Assembly (NCBI RefSeq): GCF_003390925.1
Contig: NZ_QUBS01000016.1
Coordinates: forward strand, 34,671 to 98,670
Reading direction: 5' to 3'
From: Trinickia diaoshuihuensis
GTDB lineage: Bacteria > Pseudomonadota > Gammaproteobacteria > Burkholderiales > Burkholderiaceae
Length of the DNA stretch: 64,000 nucleotides
This document shows, one piece after another, positions 53,162 through 61,319 of the stretch. Under the pieces are notes generated by a model that did no database searches, had not been told where the DNA came from, and saw only the letters and a list, made by a program, of their open reading frames with translations. How positions within the stretch are numbered: position 1 is the stretch's first letter; every line of letters starts with the position of its first letter. Both the position numbers and the translations under genes were made by a program.

Positions 53162-53440
53162 AAATCGGGGCCGATGCACATCCGCTTGCGCGAAACGCTC
53201 TTCTTCTATCTGTTTACGGGTCTTTCCGCGAATTCTGAAGGCGGTGCATGGGCCGTGGTGTCCCCAATAGACGCGCGTCCATATCGCGCCATCGTGGGTC
53301 AAACATCTGATGAATATAGGGCCGGGCTATGCGTACTTCTTATCGACTCACCGCGCGTACGTTCGTCGGATGCGCATCGTTCTGCGACAATGCTGTCCCT
53401 TTGGTTTCTTCGCATCGCTCACGCATTTACCCTTTACCGT

Positions 53441-53959
53441 ATGGCATCGAATAGCGCGCATCACGCCACAGGATGGGCAGCAGGATTGATCGCGGCCGCG
53501 CTCGTCGCCCAAGTGGGCGCGGCTGGCCCATGGCATTTGGGCAGCGTTGCCGCGTTCGTGGCGGCAGTCGCGGGAGGCACCGCACCCGATTGGATGGAGG
53601 TTGCCTGGTGGAGCCGGGGGCGGCGGCTGTGGATCACTCATCGCACCGCAACGCATTGGGGGCTGGGATGGATCGCCGCGCTCGTTTTCGCCTATGGCTC
53701 GCTGCATCATTCGAAGCCATATACCGCCGCGGTGTTCGGCTTCGCTTGCGGCGGCGTCATGCACCTGCTCGCGGATTGGCCCAATCCGCTCGGTGTGCCG
53801 TGGATCTGGAAGCGGCATTCCCTGAATTGGTGGAAGAGCGGGCGGTGCGATCTGCTCGTCGTCGCGTTGGCTTGGGGCGCGGCGTGCTGGATCGCTAGTC
53901 CGTTATGGGTTGCGCGAGTCGAGCGTTTGGCGCAGTGGTTGCACACCGTCGTTCGTTAG
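53441..53959 (+). CDS. Inner-membrane metal-dependent-hydrolase-like protein (YdjM/DUF457 type)
   Basis: 172 residues from the ATG at 53441; ATG 53390 is an alternative that adds 17 residues, and the frame back to 53174 is unlikely. Hydrophobic with about four TM segments. The family pattern is HHATGWAAG near the N-terminus, GGTAPDWMEV, THRTATHWGLGW and HLLADWPNPLGVPW, i.e. conserved His and Asp residues spaced as in YdjM-like proteins. The function of the family is not well established. Single gene between a minus-strand enzyme and a minus-strand pseudogene. Confidence 0.75.
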   Translation: MASNSAHHATGWAAGLIAAALVAQVGAAGPWHLGSVAAFVAAVAGGTAPDWMEVAWWSRGRRLWITHRTATHWGLGWIAALVFAYGSLHHSKPYTAAVFGFACGGVMHLLADWPNPLGVPWIWKRHSLNWWKSGRCDLLVVALAWGAACWIASPLWVARVERLAQWLHTVVR

Positions 53960-54008
53960 TAGGTTGAAGGCAAATGCGCGTGCCGCTGCGCAATTGTAGG
54001 CCGGCGTT

Positions 54009-54926
54009 TCAAGCAAACACATCGATTCCTCTGACGATCCGCTTTGCGAGGCGCGGCTGTTGTATCTGATCGACCCACCATTGCAACGCGCGGCCGTCTT
54101 GATCGCTGCGCCAGGCGGCATACAAAATATTCGGTTCGCGCGGATCCGCCGTCCGTAATTCGACGAGTTCGCCGCGTTCGAGCAGCGATGCCACGCGATG
54201 CCTCGGCAGCCATCCGGCGCCGAGCCCGTTACGTTGCGCGGCGATTTTGGCCTGCATGCTTGGCACGGCCAGTACCGCTTGACCGCCGAGCACGCCATAG
54301 GCGCGTCCCTGCGTGGCACGCGACGTGTCCGCGACCACGACCGCCCGGTGCCCGGCGATGCGTTCGCGCGATATCGGCGCGCTTTCCCGCGCCAGCGGAT
54401 GGCGGGGCGACACAGCAAATATCCATTCCATCGCACCGAGTTCGATCCAGCGCAAATGCGCGATCGCCGGTGGTGCGTTGGTGGCGCCGATGACGAGATC
54501 GGCCCGGCCGTCGCGCAGTGCTTCCCACGTTCCGCCGAGCACTTCGTGCGTGACCCGCAGCGCTACGCCCGATTCGAGGGCATCGAACGAACGGATGATC
54601 GGCAGGAGCAATTCGAATTCGATCAGTTCGTCAGTCACGATCCAAAGACGGTCCTCCCAACCGCTGGCCACTTGCCGCACGCGGCGTGCGAGACGGCTTA
54701 CGTCCTCCATGAGACGCGCGGCATCATCCGCCAGCAATTGGCCCGCGGGCGTCAGCCGCAACCGGTAACCGCGGCGATCGAACAGCAGCGCGTCGAAGCG
54801 CGTTTCCAATTAGCGCGCGGCATGCGAAATGGTCGACGGTGCTTTGCCGAGCCGCGCGGCCGCGCGCGACAGGCTGCCCGTGGTTCGGATCGCGTCGAGC
54901 AGCGTCAATTCGTCTTCCGACAACAT
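54009..54926 (-). pseudogene. LysR-family regulator inactivated by an in-frame stop codon
   Basis: The frame starting at MLSEDELTLLDAIRTTG (54926) runs through the winged helix to ...STISHAAR, hits TAA at 54812-54810, then continues in the same frame with LETRFDALLFDRRGYRL and an intact effector domain to 54009. In LysR proteins Gln is common at this place (RQLE), so a single C-to-T change of CAA to TAA explains it. The total would be 305 codons. The break is inside the DNA-binding domain, so function is lost unless the stop is suppressed. The adjacent divergent SDR gene is also damaged. Confidence 0.85.
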
Positions 54927-54958
54927 GTTCGACTCCTTCGAACGAGTGCATCGAGCCG

Positions 54959-55579
54959 ATGGTACGACATGGCGATCGAATGCGTCCATCATGGCTTCAA
55001 CGTCGTGAAACGGGCACGGCAGCCGCCGCGCGGGAATTGGCCAATGCCCTCGAAGCGGCGGGGATCCGTCTCGACGCCGTGTTCGTCAATGCAGGGGTGG
55101 CGAAGTTCGCGTCGCTAGCCGAGGCCGACGAGGCGCTGTGGGACCTGATCTTCGACAGCAACGTGAAGGGCGTCTTCTTTCAGCTTCAAGCCCTTGCGCC
55201 GCTGTTGAATCAAGGGGCGTCGATCGTGTTGAACGGCTCGATCAATGCGCACATCGGCATGCCGAACACGGCGATCTATGGGGCGAGCAAGGCCGCATTG
55301 ATCTCGTTGGCGAAGACGCTCTCGGCCGAACTGCTGCCGCGCGGCATACGTGTCAACGTGGTGAGTCCTGGGCCGGTGACCACGCCGTTGTACGGCAAGC
55401 TCGGGCTCGATTCCGACCAACTTGCCGCGGCGGCGGAGAGCATTCGCGCTCAGGTGCCGGCCGGCCGCTTCGGCGAGCCGAAGGAGGTGGCCGCGACCGT
55501 CCTGCACCTGGCGTCCAGCGAATCGGCCTTTATCGTTGGCACCGAGATCGTCATCGATGGCGGGATGAGCCAGCTCTAA
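54959..55579 (+). pseudogene. Short-chain dehydrogenase lacking its N-terminal cofactor-binding part
   Basis: From about 55010 the frame codes for the middle and end of an SDR: LDAVFVNAG, NVKGVFF, the catalytic VLNGSINAHIGMPNTAIYGASK (Ser, Tyr, Lys at 55235-55291), VVSPGPVTTPLYG and a final GTEIVIDGGMSQL. The Rossmann start with TGxxxGIG and about 60-70 residues that should precede it are absent. Only 85 bases separate the similarity from the LysR start on the other strand, so a deletion took the promoter and 5' end. An in-frame ATG at 54959 gives an open frame but no cofactor site. Confidence 0.75.
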
Positions 55580-55601
55580 CGATGTCGTGGCCGGTGCGCT
55601 G

Positions 55602-56621
55602 TTATTTGCCCGGTGTCAGTACGACTCTAAAGCGCGCCTTGCCGCTCATCATGCGGTCGTAGGCTTCGGCCGCTCTCGAAAGCGGGTATTGCTCGATCAT
55701 CGGCCGCACGCCCGTCAACGCGCTGAACGCGAGCGTGTCTTGCGAGTCGGCCGAGGTGCCCGAGGGCCATCCCTGAACCGATTGACGGCCCATGATGAAC
55801 TGCGTGATCGGCACTTCGACAGGCTCCTCGGACACGCCGACCATAATCAGCTTGCCGTTCAAGCCGAGGCCGCCGATGGCGGCCGTCATGGCTTTTCCGC
55901 TCGTGGCCGTGGCCAGAATCACGCGTGCGCCGCCGAGCGCTTGCAGCGCCTCGGCGACGTTTTGCGCTTCGCTGTCGATGTAGTGATGAGCGCCGAGTTC
56001 CTTGGCGAGCGGCGCTTTGTCTTGTCCGCGGGCGATCGCCACAGTGAGATAGCCCATCTTGCTTGCATATTGCACCCCGAGGTGGCCGAGACCGCCGATG
56101 CCTAAGATCCCCACCACGTCGCCGGCGCGGGCGCCGCTGTGACGCAATGCGTTGAAGGTCGTAATACCTGCGCAAAGAAGCGGGGCCGCGTCGATATCGG
56201 AGAGATCGTCGGGCATGCGGGCCAACGCCTCTTGCGGCGCGACCATGTAATCGGCGTACCCACCGTCGTAGCTGATACCGGGGATTTGGCCGCTCTTGCA
56301 AAGGACGAAGTCGCCGCGGCGGCAGTGCTCGCAATGGCCGCAGTGCCCGCCGTGCCAGCCCACGCCTACGCGTTGCCCAACGCGCCAATCATCGACGCGG
56401 GCACCGAGTTTATCGATGACGCCGGCGATTTCGTGGCCCGGCACGCGCGGAAACTGCAAGCCGGGCCACATCCCTTCTTTCGTGAGCGAATCGCTGTGGC
56501 AGATTCCGCAGGCCTGCACCTTGATCAAGACATGGCCTTCGGGCGGTTCGGGAATGTCGCGTTCGACGAGTTCGAACGGTCCTCCGGCATTCTTCACCTG
56601 CACGGCTTTCATCGTACGCAT
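55602..56621 (-). CDS. Zinc-dependent alcohol dehydrogenase (MDR family)
   Basis: 339 residues. Catalytic zinc ligands are in CGICHSDS and PGHEIAG, and the structural zinc site is the four-Cys cluster CGHCEHCRRGDFVLC. The NAD(P)-binding motif is GILGIGGLGHLG. It oxidises alcohols or reduces aldehydes; the sequence resembles the AdhA/YjgB-like cytoplasmic group. The start at 56621 has a good AGGAG ribosome site 7 bases upstream; ATGs at 56636 and 56666 also exist in frame. It ends 22 bases after the truncated SDR, on the opposite strand. Confidence 0.93.
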   Translation of the reverse strand: MRTMKAVQVKNAGGPFELVERDIPEPPEGHVLIKVQACGICHSDSLTKEGMWPGLQFPRVPGHEIAGVIDKLGARVDDWRVGQRVGVGWHGGHCGHCEHCRRGDFVLCKSGQIPGISYDGGYADYMVAPQEALARMPDDLSDIDAAPLLCAGITTFNALRHSGARAGDVVGILGIGGLGHLGVQYASKMGYLTVAIARGQDKAPLAKELGAHHYIDSEAQNVAEALQALGGARVILATATSGKAMTAAIGGLGLNGKLIMVGVSEEPVEVPITQFIMGRQSVQGWPSGTSADSQDTLAFSALTGVRPMIEQYPLSRAAEAYDRMMSGKARFRVVLTPGK

Positions 56622-56777
56622 CGTTTGCTCCTGCATGAGTTGTCGGACCGGACGCCGGTGTCGCACACCCCGGCGATGCGCCGGATCGTGTGAGAAAGCG
56701 GCAGCCTTCGATGACTATAGGACGCGCGCTTCGGTTCTGCAGGAAATAGCAAATGCGATGCCGTGGGCGGGCTTTGG

Positions 56778-57065
56778 TTACACAGGCTTCAACTTAAGCA
56801 GCTTGGCCGGAGCGGCCCTGAAGGCTTTGTTGGTCTCGGCTGCCGCAATCATATGCGGGGCGACACTATGTGCAGCGAGTGCTTCGTCGGAGGCCCACTG
56901 CTCCGTGATAACGAATAGGTCGTCGTTGCCTTCCACGCGATGAAGCTCGTATTCGATGCAACCCTCTTCGGCTCGAACCAAAGGGACGATGGCATTGAAG
57001 GCTTCGATTTGCTGTTGAGATTTGCCGGGCTGGACTTCGAGCAAGACGACTAGCGAAACGGTCAT
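56778..57065 (-). CDS. Antibiotic biosynthesis monooxygenase (ABM) family small protein
   Basis: 95 residues, the size of a single dimeric alpha+beta ABM barrel. Characteristic are the N-terminal strand VSLVVLLEVQPGK, EEGCIEYELHR, FVITEQWASDEALAAH and HMIAA. Members act as quinol or heme-degrading monooxygenases or are of unknown activity (YgiN-like). Near the alcohol dehydrogenase on the same strand but separated by about 155 bases, so not clearly in one operon. Confidence 0.85.
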   Translation of the reverse strand: MTVSLVVLLEVQPGKSQQQIEAFNAIVPLVRAEEGCIEYELHRVEGNDDLFVITEQWASDEALAAHSVAPHMIAAAETNKAFRAAPAKLLKLKPV

Positions 57066-57367
57066 AGGGGGCCTCTTTTTGGGGAGGGGGATTATTCGGG
57101 CCTACGATCATGCCACACCCATCCGGGGAACGTACGCGAACGCGATTGACGATCGTACGCTTTGCGGGCAAACTCATTGCCCATGTACGCAATCTCGCCC
57201 GTTACCACGTTCCATCATCATTGGCACATCCATTCGGGTTGGCGGCCGGGAACGCGCGTGCATTAACACTGTGCAATAAAGTGTGCTACGAAGCCCCGCC
57301 GATCGCGACGGGGCTTTTTGTTTTGTGGCTTGTCCCCGACGTCATCGGCCTAACCCGAGGTGAAAAC
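57066..57367. other. Gap upstream of the YunG-like gene
   Basis: 302 bases with no credible gene; an open frame from 57110 runs into the YunG-like gene, but its first 86 residues have poor codon bias and cross a terminator. The region therefore contains the ABM promoter (left), an intrinsic terminator (57292-57320) and the promoter or leader of the gene at 57368. Confidence 0.5.
57292..57320 (+). terminator. Intrinsic terminator with no visible upstream gene
   Basis: AGCCCCG (57292-57298) and CGGGGCT (57309-57315) form a perfect 7-bp stem with a 10-base loop, followed by TTTTG TTTTG: a complete Rho-independent terminator on the plus strand. No plus-strand gene ends before it, so it may end a small RNA, protect the next gene from read-through, or act as an attenuator in the leader of the gene at 57368. 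Confidence 0.7.
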
Positions 57368-57769
57368 ATGACGTCGCTTAAAGAAGGCAAGTTCGCAACG
57401 CCCATTGATTTATACCGCGTGATTTCGCGCGTATGGTCCGGGGACACGGCAAGTCCAACCGGTGCTTGGTCGCCGTCGAACCCGGCACAGAATCACTGCA
57501 GCGTTACGGCGCTCGTGGTGCAGGACGTTTTCGGCGGTGACATTCTTTGCACGCGGACGGTGGGTGGAACGCACTTTTATAACGTGGTCGACGGCAAGAA
57601 GTGGGACATCACGGTGAGCCAATTCAGGGAGCCGATTCCTTATGACGACACCGCTTCCAGCCGCGATGCGGCGCTCGCCGATACGTCGCCTGAGAAGTAT
57701 GCGCTGTTGAGAGCGAGGCTCGAGGCGGAGACAGGCGCATTCACGGCTGGCGAGAAAGCGGCTAAATGA
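57368..57769 (+). CDS. YunG-like family protein
   Basis: 133 residues from the ATG at 57368, which has a CGAGGTG ribosome site. The central SPSNPAQNHCSVTALVVQDVFGGDIL followed by GTHFYNVVDGKKWDITVSQF matches the YunG-like family (PANP.Q.HC..TALVVQ..FGG...H.....G...D.T..QF), whose function is unknown. The conserved Cys and His give it a papain-like look, which is only a suggestion. It overlaps the convergent LysE gene by 8 bases. An isolated terminator upstream and less biased base use hint at later acquisition. Confidence 0.75.
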   Translation: MTSLKEGKFATPIDLYRVISRVWSGDTASPTGAWSPSNPAQNHCSVTALVVQDVFGGDILCTRTVGGTHFYNVVDGKKWDITVSQFREPIPYDDTASSRDAALADTSPEKYALLRARLEAETGAFTAGEKAAK

Positions 57770-58403
57770 CGTAGCGCACGCCCTCGACCAATTGAACGGC
57801 GCCGAAAGCGCCGATCACCAGTGCCGACACCCGGGCGATCCCATGCATGAACGAGGCGGGCATCTTCTTCCCGGCCGCGGCGGTGATTGTGCTCAGAAAC
57901 AGCCACCAGGCCGCGGAGCCGGCGAATACGCCGGCCACCATCGGCGCGACTGTGAACCAAGGCGAGCCCGTCGCAGCGCCGGATCCCGCCGTCATCGGCC
58001 CTAGCGCCGCGAATACACCGATGAACGAAATAATCGTCATCGGGTTCGACAACGTTAGGCCGAACGTCGTCAGGAATGCGCGCGTTGTTGACGTACGCGG
58101 CGCGGTGGCGGCCGTACTTTGCGCAACCGGTTTTTCGCGCGCGATCGTGAACGCTAGCCAAAGCAGGAATGCGCCTCCGCCGATCTTGAGCGAGATGCTG
58201 AGCGCAGGGAAGGCCGTGGCAAGGCCGGCGATCCCGAGTGCGCCGAGCAAGCCGTAAATGGCGTCGGCGCACGCCGCGCCGAGTCCCGTCGCAAAGCCGT
58301 AGCGGAAGCCTCGGCTGAGGCTGCGCTGAATGCAGAGCATGCCGATAGGACCTACGGGGGCGGCGATGGATAAACCGATGGTCAATGATTTGAGGAGCAG
58401 CAT
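57762..58403 (-). CDS. LysE/RhtB-family amino acid exporter
   Basis: 213 residues, six hydrophobic segments. The N-terminal GLSIAAPVGPIGMLCIQRSLSRGFRYGFATGLGAA is the LysE/RhtB signature, and the FLTTFGLTLSNPMTIISFIGVF segment is the conserved fourth TM region. Exports an amino acid or derivative; which one is not evident. Divergent from an Lrp/AsnC regulator that probably controls it in response to the amino acid. Start at 58403 with GAGGAG upstream. Confidence 0.93.
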   Translation of the reverse strand: MLLLKSLTIGLSIAAPVGPIGMLCIQRSLSRGFRYGFATGLGAACADAIYGLLGALGIAGLATAFPALSISLKIGGGAFLLWLAFTIAREKPVAQSTAATAPRTSTTRAFLTTFGLTLSNPMTIISFIGVFAALGPMTAGSGAATGSPWFTVAPMVAGVFAGSAAWWLFLSTITAAAGKKMPASFMHGIARVSALVIGAFGAVQLVEGVRYVI

Positions 58404-58480
58404 GGCCGTTTTCGCCTTGCGTTAAGAGGTAAATGAAACAAGTTCGATCGTAGGCGCACCCAAGCGAGCGCAAAAGACGG

Positions 58481-58514
58481 TTTTTAAGGGAGAATGCCGA
58501 TTCAACCTTAAAAA
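58481..58514. promoter_or_regulatory. Candidate Lrp-type operator between lysE-like and lrp-like genes
   Basis: TTTTTAAGG (58481-58489) and CCTTAAAAA (58506-58514) are perfect reverse complements, 16 bases apart, 10 bases before the regulator start. The A/T-rich dyad stands out from the GC-rich surroundings and fits sites bound by Lrp/AsnC dimers. Confidence 0.55.
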
Positions 58515-58524
58515 ATTCACCGTC

Positions 58525-58980
58525 ATGGACGATCTGGATTGGAAGTTACTAGCGCTATTGCAATGCAACGGCCGAATGACCTACACGGAATTGGCGCGCC
58601 AGGTCGGCTTGTCGGTGCCTGCTGTAACCGAACGTGTGAGGCGCTTGGAGGATGCGGGGGTGATCGAAGGCTACGCCGCGCATATCAATGCGTCTGCGGC
58701 GGGTTATGTGGTCACGGCATTGATCGCCATTACCGTGCAGCAGCCCGCCAAAGCGAAGTTTCTAAGGCTGCTCGAGACGATTCCCGAAGTGCTCGAATGC
58801 CACCACGTCACCGGTGCCGACTCGTACATCATGCGATTGGTCGCGGCGAGTATGGCGGATCTCGAGCGGCTGATCGGTCGCATCAATCTGTACGGCGAAA
58901 CGCGGACTTCTATCGTCATGTCAACACCGTTGCCCGCACGGCCGCTTCAGCCGCCTCCCACGGCTGCGAAGAGGCGATAA
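58525..58980 (+). CDS. Lrp/AsnC-family transcriptional regulator
   Basis: 151 residues. N-terminal helix-turn-helix (DWKLLALLQCNGRMTYTELARQVGLSVPAVTERVRRLEDAGVI) and a C-terminal ligand-sensing RAM domain (about 70-145) with the conserved VLECHHVTGADSYIMRL. Such proteins form octamers and respond to amino acids. Divergent from a LysE exporter with a clear dyad between them; this pairing usually means the regulator turns on export when the amino acid accumulates. Confidence 0.94.
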   Translation: MDDLDWKLLALLQCNGRMTYTELARQVGLSVPAVTERVRRLEDAGVIEGYAAHINASAAGYVVTALIAITVQQPAKAKFLRLLETIPEVLECHHVTGADSYIMRLVAASMADLERLIGRINLYGETRTSIVMSTPLPARPLQPPPTAAKRR

Positions 58981-59111
58981 CTGCGTTCATCGAACGTTGG
59001 GCGTACGAGACATCGGTTGGCGCTTTGCCTTCATCGATAGGCCAATTGTCTGCGATCTAGATACGTCTGTCGCGCGTTTCAAATTGGCCGAGGGCCTCTG
59101 AAAACCTCGCA

Positions 59112-59777
59112 CTAGCTGCTCGACGGATAATTGCTCGTCGTTGCGCCGCGGCCCTTATCATAACCAATGACGGGTGACTGCCGCAGCCACGAGTCGCTTG
59201 TGAGTTGCCCTACCATCCATTCCGCCAGGTCGGCGCGGGTCATGCTGTGGCTTATCCCCGAGCCGTCAATAGATGCCCTTACACCACCACGCGGAGATTT
59301 GTTCAACAGGCGACCCGGACAGACGTTCACGTAATCGATGTTCGAAGCAAACAGTAGGTTTTCGCCGCGCTTTTTGTCGGCAAAAATGTTCCGCAAGAGT
59401 AACCCTTGCAGGACGGTTTGCATTATGTTGATACGCTTATGCGATTCCTGCGCGCCCCATGCTGAGAGGTTAACAAACCGTCTGACATCGTGCCGCTTCA
59501 TCGAATCCAGGATATTACGCATCAAGACTTCCTGAACGTCACTGGCTTTCAGCGAGCGCGGGCCGAAGGCTGACATAACAGCATCTTGTCCCTGCATGGC
59601 TTGATCGATCAAATCGGGATCGAGCACGCTGCCTGCAACTATCTGCAGATTTTCATGTACGGTCACAACTGCTTCCGGTCGTCGCGCCGGCGCTTTGACG
59701 CAATGGCCCGCCGCAAGCAACCGGGGCAGAATTTCTCTGCCTGTGCCCCCGGTGGCACCGATCAATAACACTTTCAT
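59112..59777 (-). CDS. NAD(P)-binding NmrA/SDR-a-type oxidoreductase
   Basis: 221 residues from the ATG at 59777 (the frame runs back to 59957, but the extra part lacks ribosome site and family similarity). The start MKVLLIGATGGTGREIL is the atypical-SDR cofactor loop, LQIVAGSVLD and the SAFGP and NLSAWGAQ segments follow the NmrA-like fold. It lacks a clear YxxxK, as do many NmrA-like proteins, so it may be a reductase of quinones or a redox sensor. Divergent from a TetR gene with a perfect operator between. Confidence 0.85.
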   Translation of the reverse strand: MKVLLIGATGGTGREILPRLLAAGHCVKAPARRPEAVVTVHENLQIVAGSVLDPDLIDQAMQGQDAVMSAFGPRSLKASDVQEVLMRNILDSMKRHDVRRFVNLSAWGAQESHKRINIMQTVLQGLLLRNIFADKKRGENLLFASNIDYVNVCPGRLLNKSPRGGVRASIDGSGISHSMTRADLAEWMVGQLTSDSWLRQSPVIGYDKGRGATTSNYPSSS

Positions 59778-59868
59778 GACTATCCTTGCCGGATGACGTT
59801 CGCTACCCATGACGAGTCGATACACACACGGTTTGTGGTCTACGCACGTCCCATATCCCTTCTTATTA

Positions 59869-59889
59869 GATACGATAGGGTATCGTATC
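59869..59889. promoter_or_regulatory. Perfect TetR-type operator
   Basis: GATACGATA (59869-59877) and TATCGTATC (59881-59889) are perfect reverse complements around GGG. It lies between the divergent NmrA-like and TetR genes, and another TATCGT half-site is at 59913-59918. It is best explained as the binding site of the TetR protein, controlling both genes. Confidence 0.7.
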
Positions 59890-59933
59890 GTAGGTGTTGC
59901 GATAATACAGCCTATCGTTTGGAGGTGCAAGGC

Positions 59934-60569
59934 ATGAGAGCGTGGTCGACCGACCATCCGAAGGCGAAGTTAATGACGCGGAAGCGGGCAGCTATTCTCG
60001 CGGCCGCGAAAGCGTCGTTCCTGGAGAACGGCTATGCCGGCACAAGCATGGAGGCCATTGCGAAATCAGCCAACGTCTCGATCATGACGCTGTATCGGCA
60101 CGCGAGGAACAAAGACGATCTGTTTCGCGCTGTAATTTCGAATGCTTGTGAGCCGGCTGACGACGTAGAACGCGACGCGCTTGAGGGCATTCTTGCAATG
60201 CCTATGGAACAGGCTCTCGTAGAATCGGCGCTGCACATGCAGGCGACTCTCATCGAAAAGGACAGCGTTGCGCTTTTAAGAGTCGTTCTTGCCGAAGCTC
60301 CGCGCTTCCCCAGATTGGCCGAACTGGCTTACGGTGGATTTGTAGGTCGTTTGGAGAGCGCGATCGCATGGGCGCTGTCCAGGATGGAAAAAACGGCTGA
60401 CTTGACCGAGGAAGAACGCTGCCGGCTAGGCAGCTTGTTCGTGGAAAGAATAGTCGGACCTGAACTGCTGCGCGCGCTGCTTGGGCTTCCAGGACCGACG
60501 GACGTAGATCAACGGCTGCGCGCGGAAAGAGCGCGCGACGACCTCCTCCGAGAGATCAATAAGATTTGA
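59934..60569 (+). CDS. TetR-family transcriptional regulator
   Basis: 211 residues. The N-terminal HTH (RKRAAILAAAKASFLENGYAGTSMEAIAKSANVS, then TLYRHARNKDDLF) is standard TetR; the C-terminal ligand domain resembles the TetR_C AefR-like group. The start at 59934 follows GGAGG by 9 bases; an extension to 59793 is rejected. It is divergent from the NmrA-like gene, whose expression it presumably represses until an inducer binds. Base composition is lower in G/C than in the T6SS region. Confidence 0.92.
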   Translation: MRAWSTDHPKAKLMTRKRAAILAAAKASFLENGYAGTSMEAIAKSANVSIMTLYRHARNKDDLFRAVISNACEPADDVERDALEGILAMPMEQALVESALHMQATLIEKDSVALLRVVLAEAPRFPRLAELAYGGFVGRLESAIAWALSRMEKTADLTEEERCRLGSLFVERIVGPELLRALLGLPGPTDVDQRLRAERARDDLLREINKI

Positions 60570-60598
60570 ACTGACCAAGCGGTTCGAGGTGACGATAG

Positions 60599-60799
60599 CG
60601 TAACGTCGCAGGCGCCCCGTTGCGCGACCCGAACGCGGCCGGACTGCCGGTGCCGGCGACGCGTTCGTGCAATATTGCCGTCGACGTGCCTTTGCTGATG
60701 GTCAGCGGGACGGCCCACCTGACCGTGCCCTATGTGGGCGGCGAGATGTCGCTATTCGTCTGCAGGGATCACGGACGCAGCGCACTCAATCCACCTTGA
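60599..60799 (+). pseudogene. Possible gene remnant after the TetR gene
   Basis: A 66-codon stretch is open in one plus frame (after a TAG at 60596, to TGA at 60797-60799) with good codon bias but without a start codon or ribosome site. It reads like the end of a protein (TRSCNIAVDVPLLMVSG, then FVCRDHGRSALNPP). I do not recognise it; it overlaps the end of the DCC gene on the other strand. It may be a truncated gene or chance. Confidence 0.25.
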
Positions 60800-61199
60800 A
60801 CCTGCAGGCTTGAGTCGTGCATTCCGAGAGCGTACCCATGCCCAACCACCGGGAAAGGCGCATGCGATTGCGCGCAAACACAAGATACGCCGCACGAAAG
60901 AAAGGCCGCAGCATGGGTACCCGCAACGGCGCGACTATCCAGCCTTTGCCGACGTGGGTATAGGCAGCAACGAACGTGTCGATCCCGACCAGGCGGTGTC
61001 CGTCTGCTGTCCAGGCATGTATCTGCCGGTTCAGCGCAGCCAACTCCACACCGAGCGGCGATGGATCGAAGCCCGGTTGTGCGATATCGACGAATGCGAG
61101 CCTCCGGTGTCGATCCCACGCACGCAGGCGCTTCACTTCCGCAACGCACAGCGGACAGTTGCCGTCGATATAAAGCGTCAATGAGGCTGCTTGCATCAT
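60786..61199 (-). CDS. DUF393 (DCC family) thiol-disulfide oxidoreductase-like protein
   Basis: 137 residues. The N-terminal LTLYIDGNCPLCVAEV contains the DGxCPxC motif of the DCC family, followed by LAFVDIAQPGF and the typical ending RFFRAAYLVFARNRMRLSRWLG-like region. A redox role through the CxxC pair (with C19 and C22 of the Met start used) is inferred. The start at 61199 is set by GGAGAG; ATG 61196 is an alternative. It is divergent from the GbsR/MarR gene and preceded by the same operator, so it belongs to that regulon. Confidence 0.85.
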   Translation of the reverse strand: MMQAASLTLYIDGNCPLCVAEVKRLRAWDRHRRLAFVDIAQPGFDPSPLGVELAALNRQIHAWTADGHRLVGIDTFVAAYTHVGKGWIVAPLRVPMLRPFFRAAYLVFARNRMRLSRWLGMGTLSECTTQACRFKVD

Positions 61200-61225
61200 T
61201 ACTCTCCTTTCGAATATTTCAGTAG

Positions 61226-61243
61226 TTTCTGTCATGAGAGAAA
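61226..61243. promoter_or_regulatory. GbsR/MarR operator 1 (DCC gene side)
   Basis: TTTCTGTCA-TGAGAGAAA (61226-61243) is an 18-bp near-palindrome, one mismatch between the arms. It lies 27 bases upstream of the DCC gene start. The larger block 61219-61245 is repeated as an inverted copy at 61274-61300 with two differences. Confidence 0.6.
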
Positions 61244-61275
61244 TTAGACGCCAAGTCGTCGCTCGTCAAGTCGAA

Positions 61276-61293
61276 TTTCTCTCTTGACAGAAA
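61276..61293. promoter_or_regulatory. GbsR/MarR operator 2 overlapping the regulator promoter
   Basis: TTTCTCTCT-TGACAGAAA (61276-61293) is the second copy. Its right arm overlaps a -35 (TTGACA, 61284-61289); 17 bases later comes a -10-like TAGATT (61307-61312). Binding here would block the promoter of the regulator gene itself. Confidence 0.6.
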
Positions 61294-61319
61294 TTACTGA
61301 ACGAAATAGATTGCGAGTC

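Noticed and set aside
57110..57367. N-terminal extension of the YunG-like protein
   Set aside because: Poor codon bias, crosses a complete terminator, and the family begins after the ATG at 57368.
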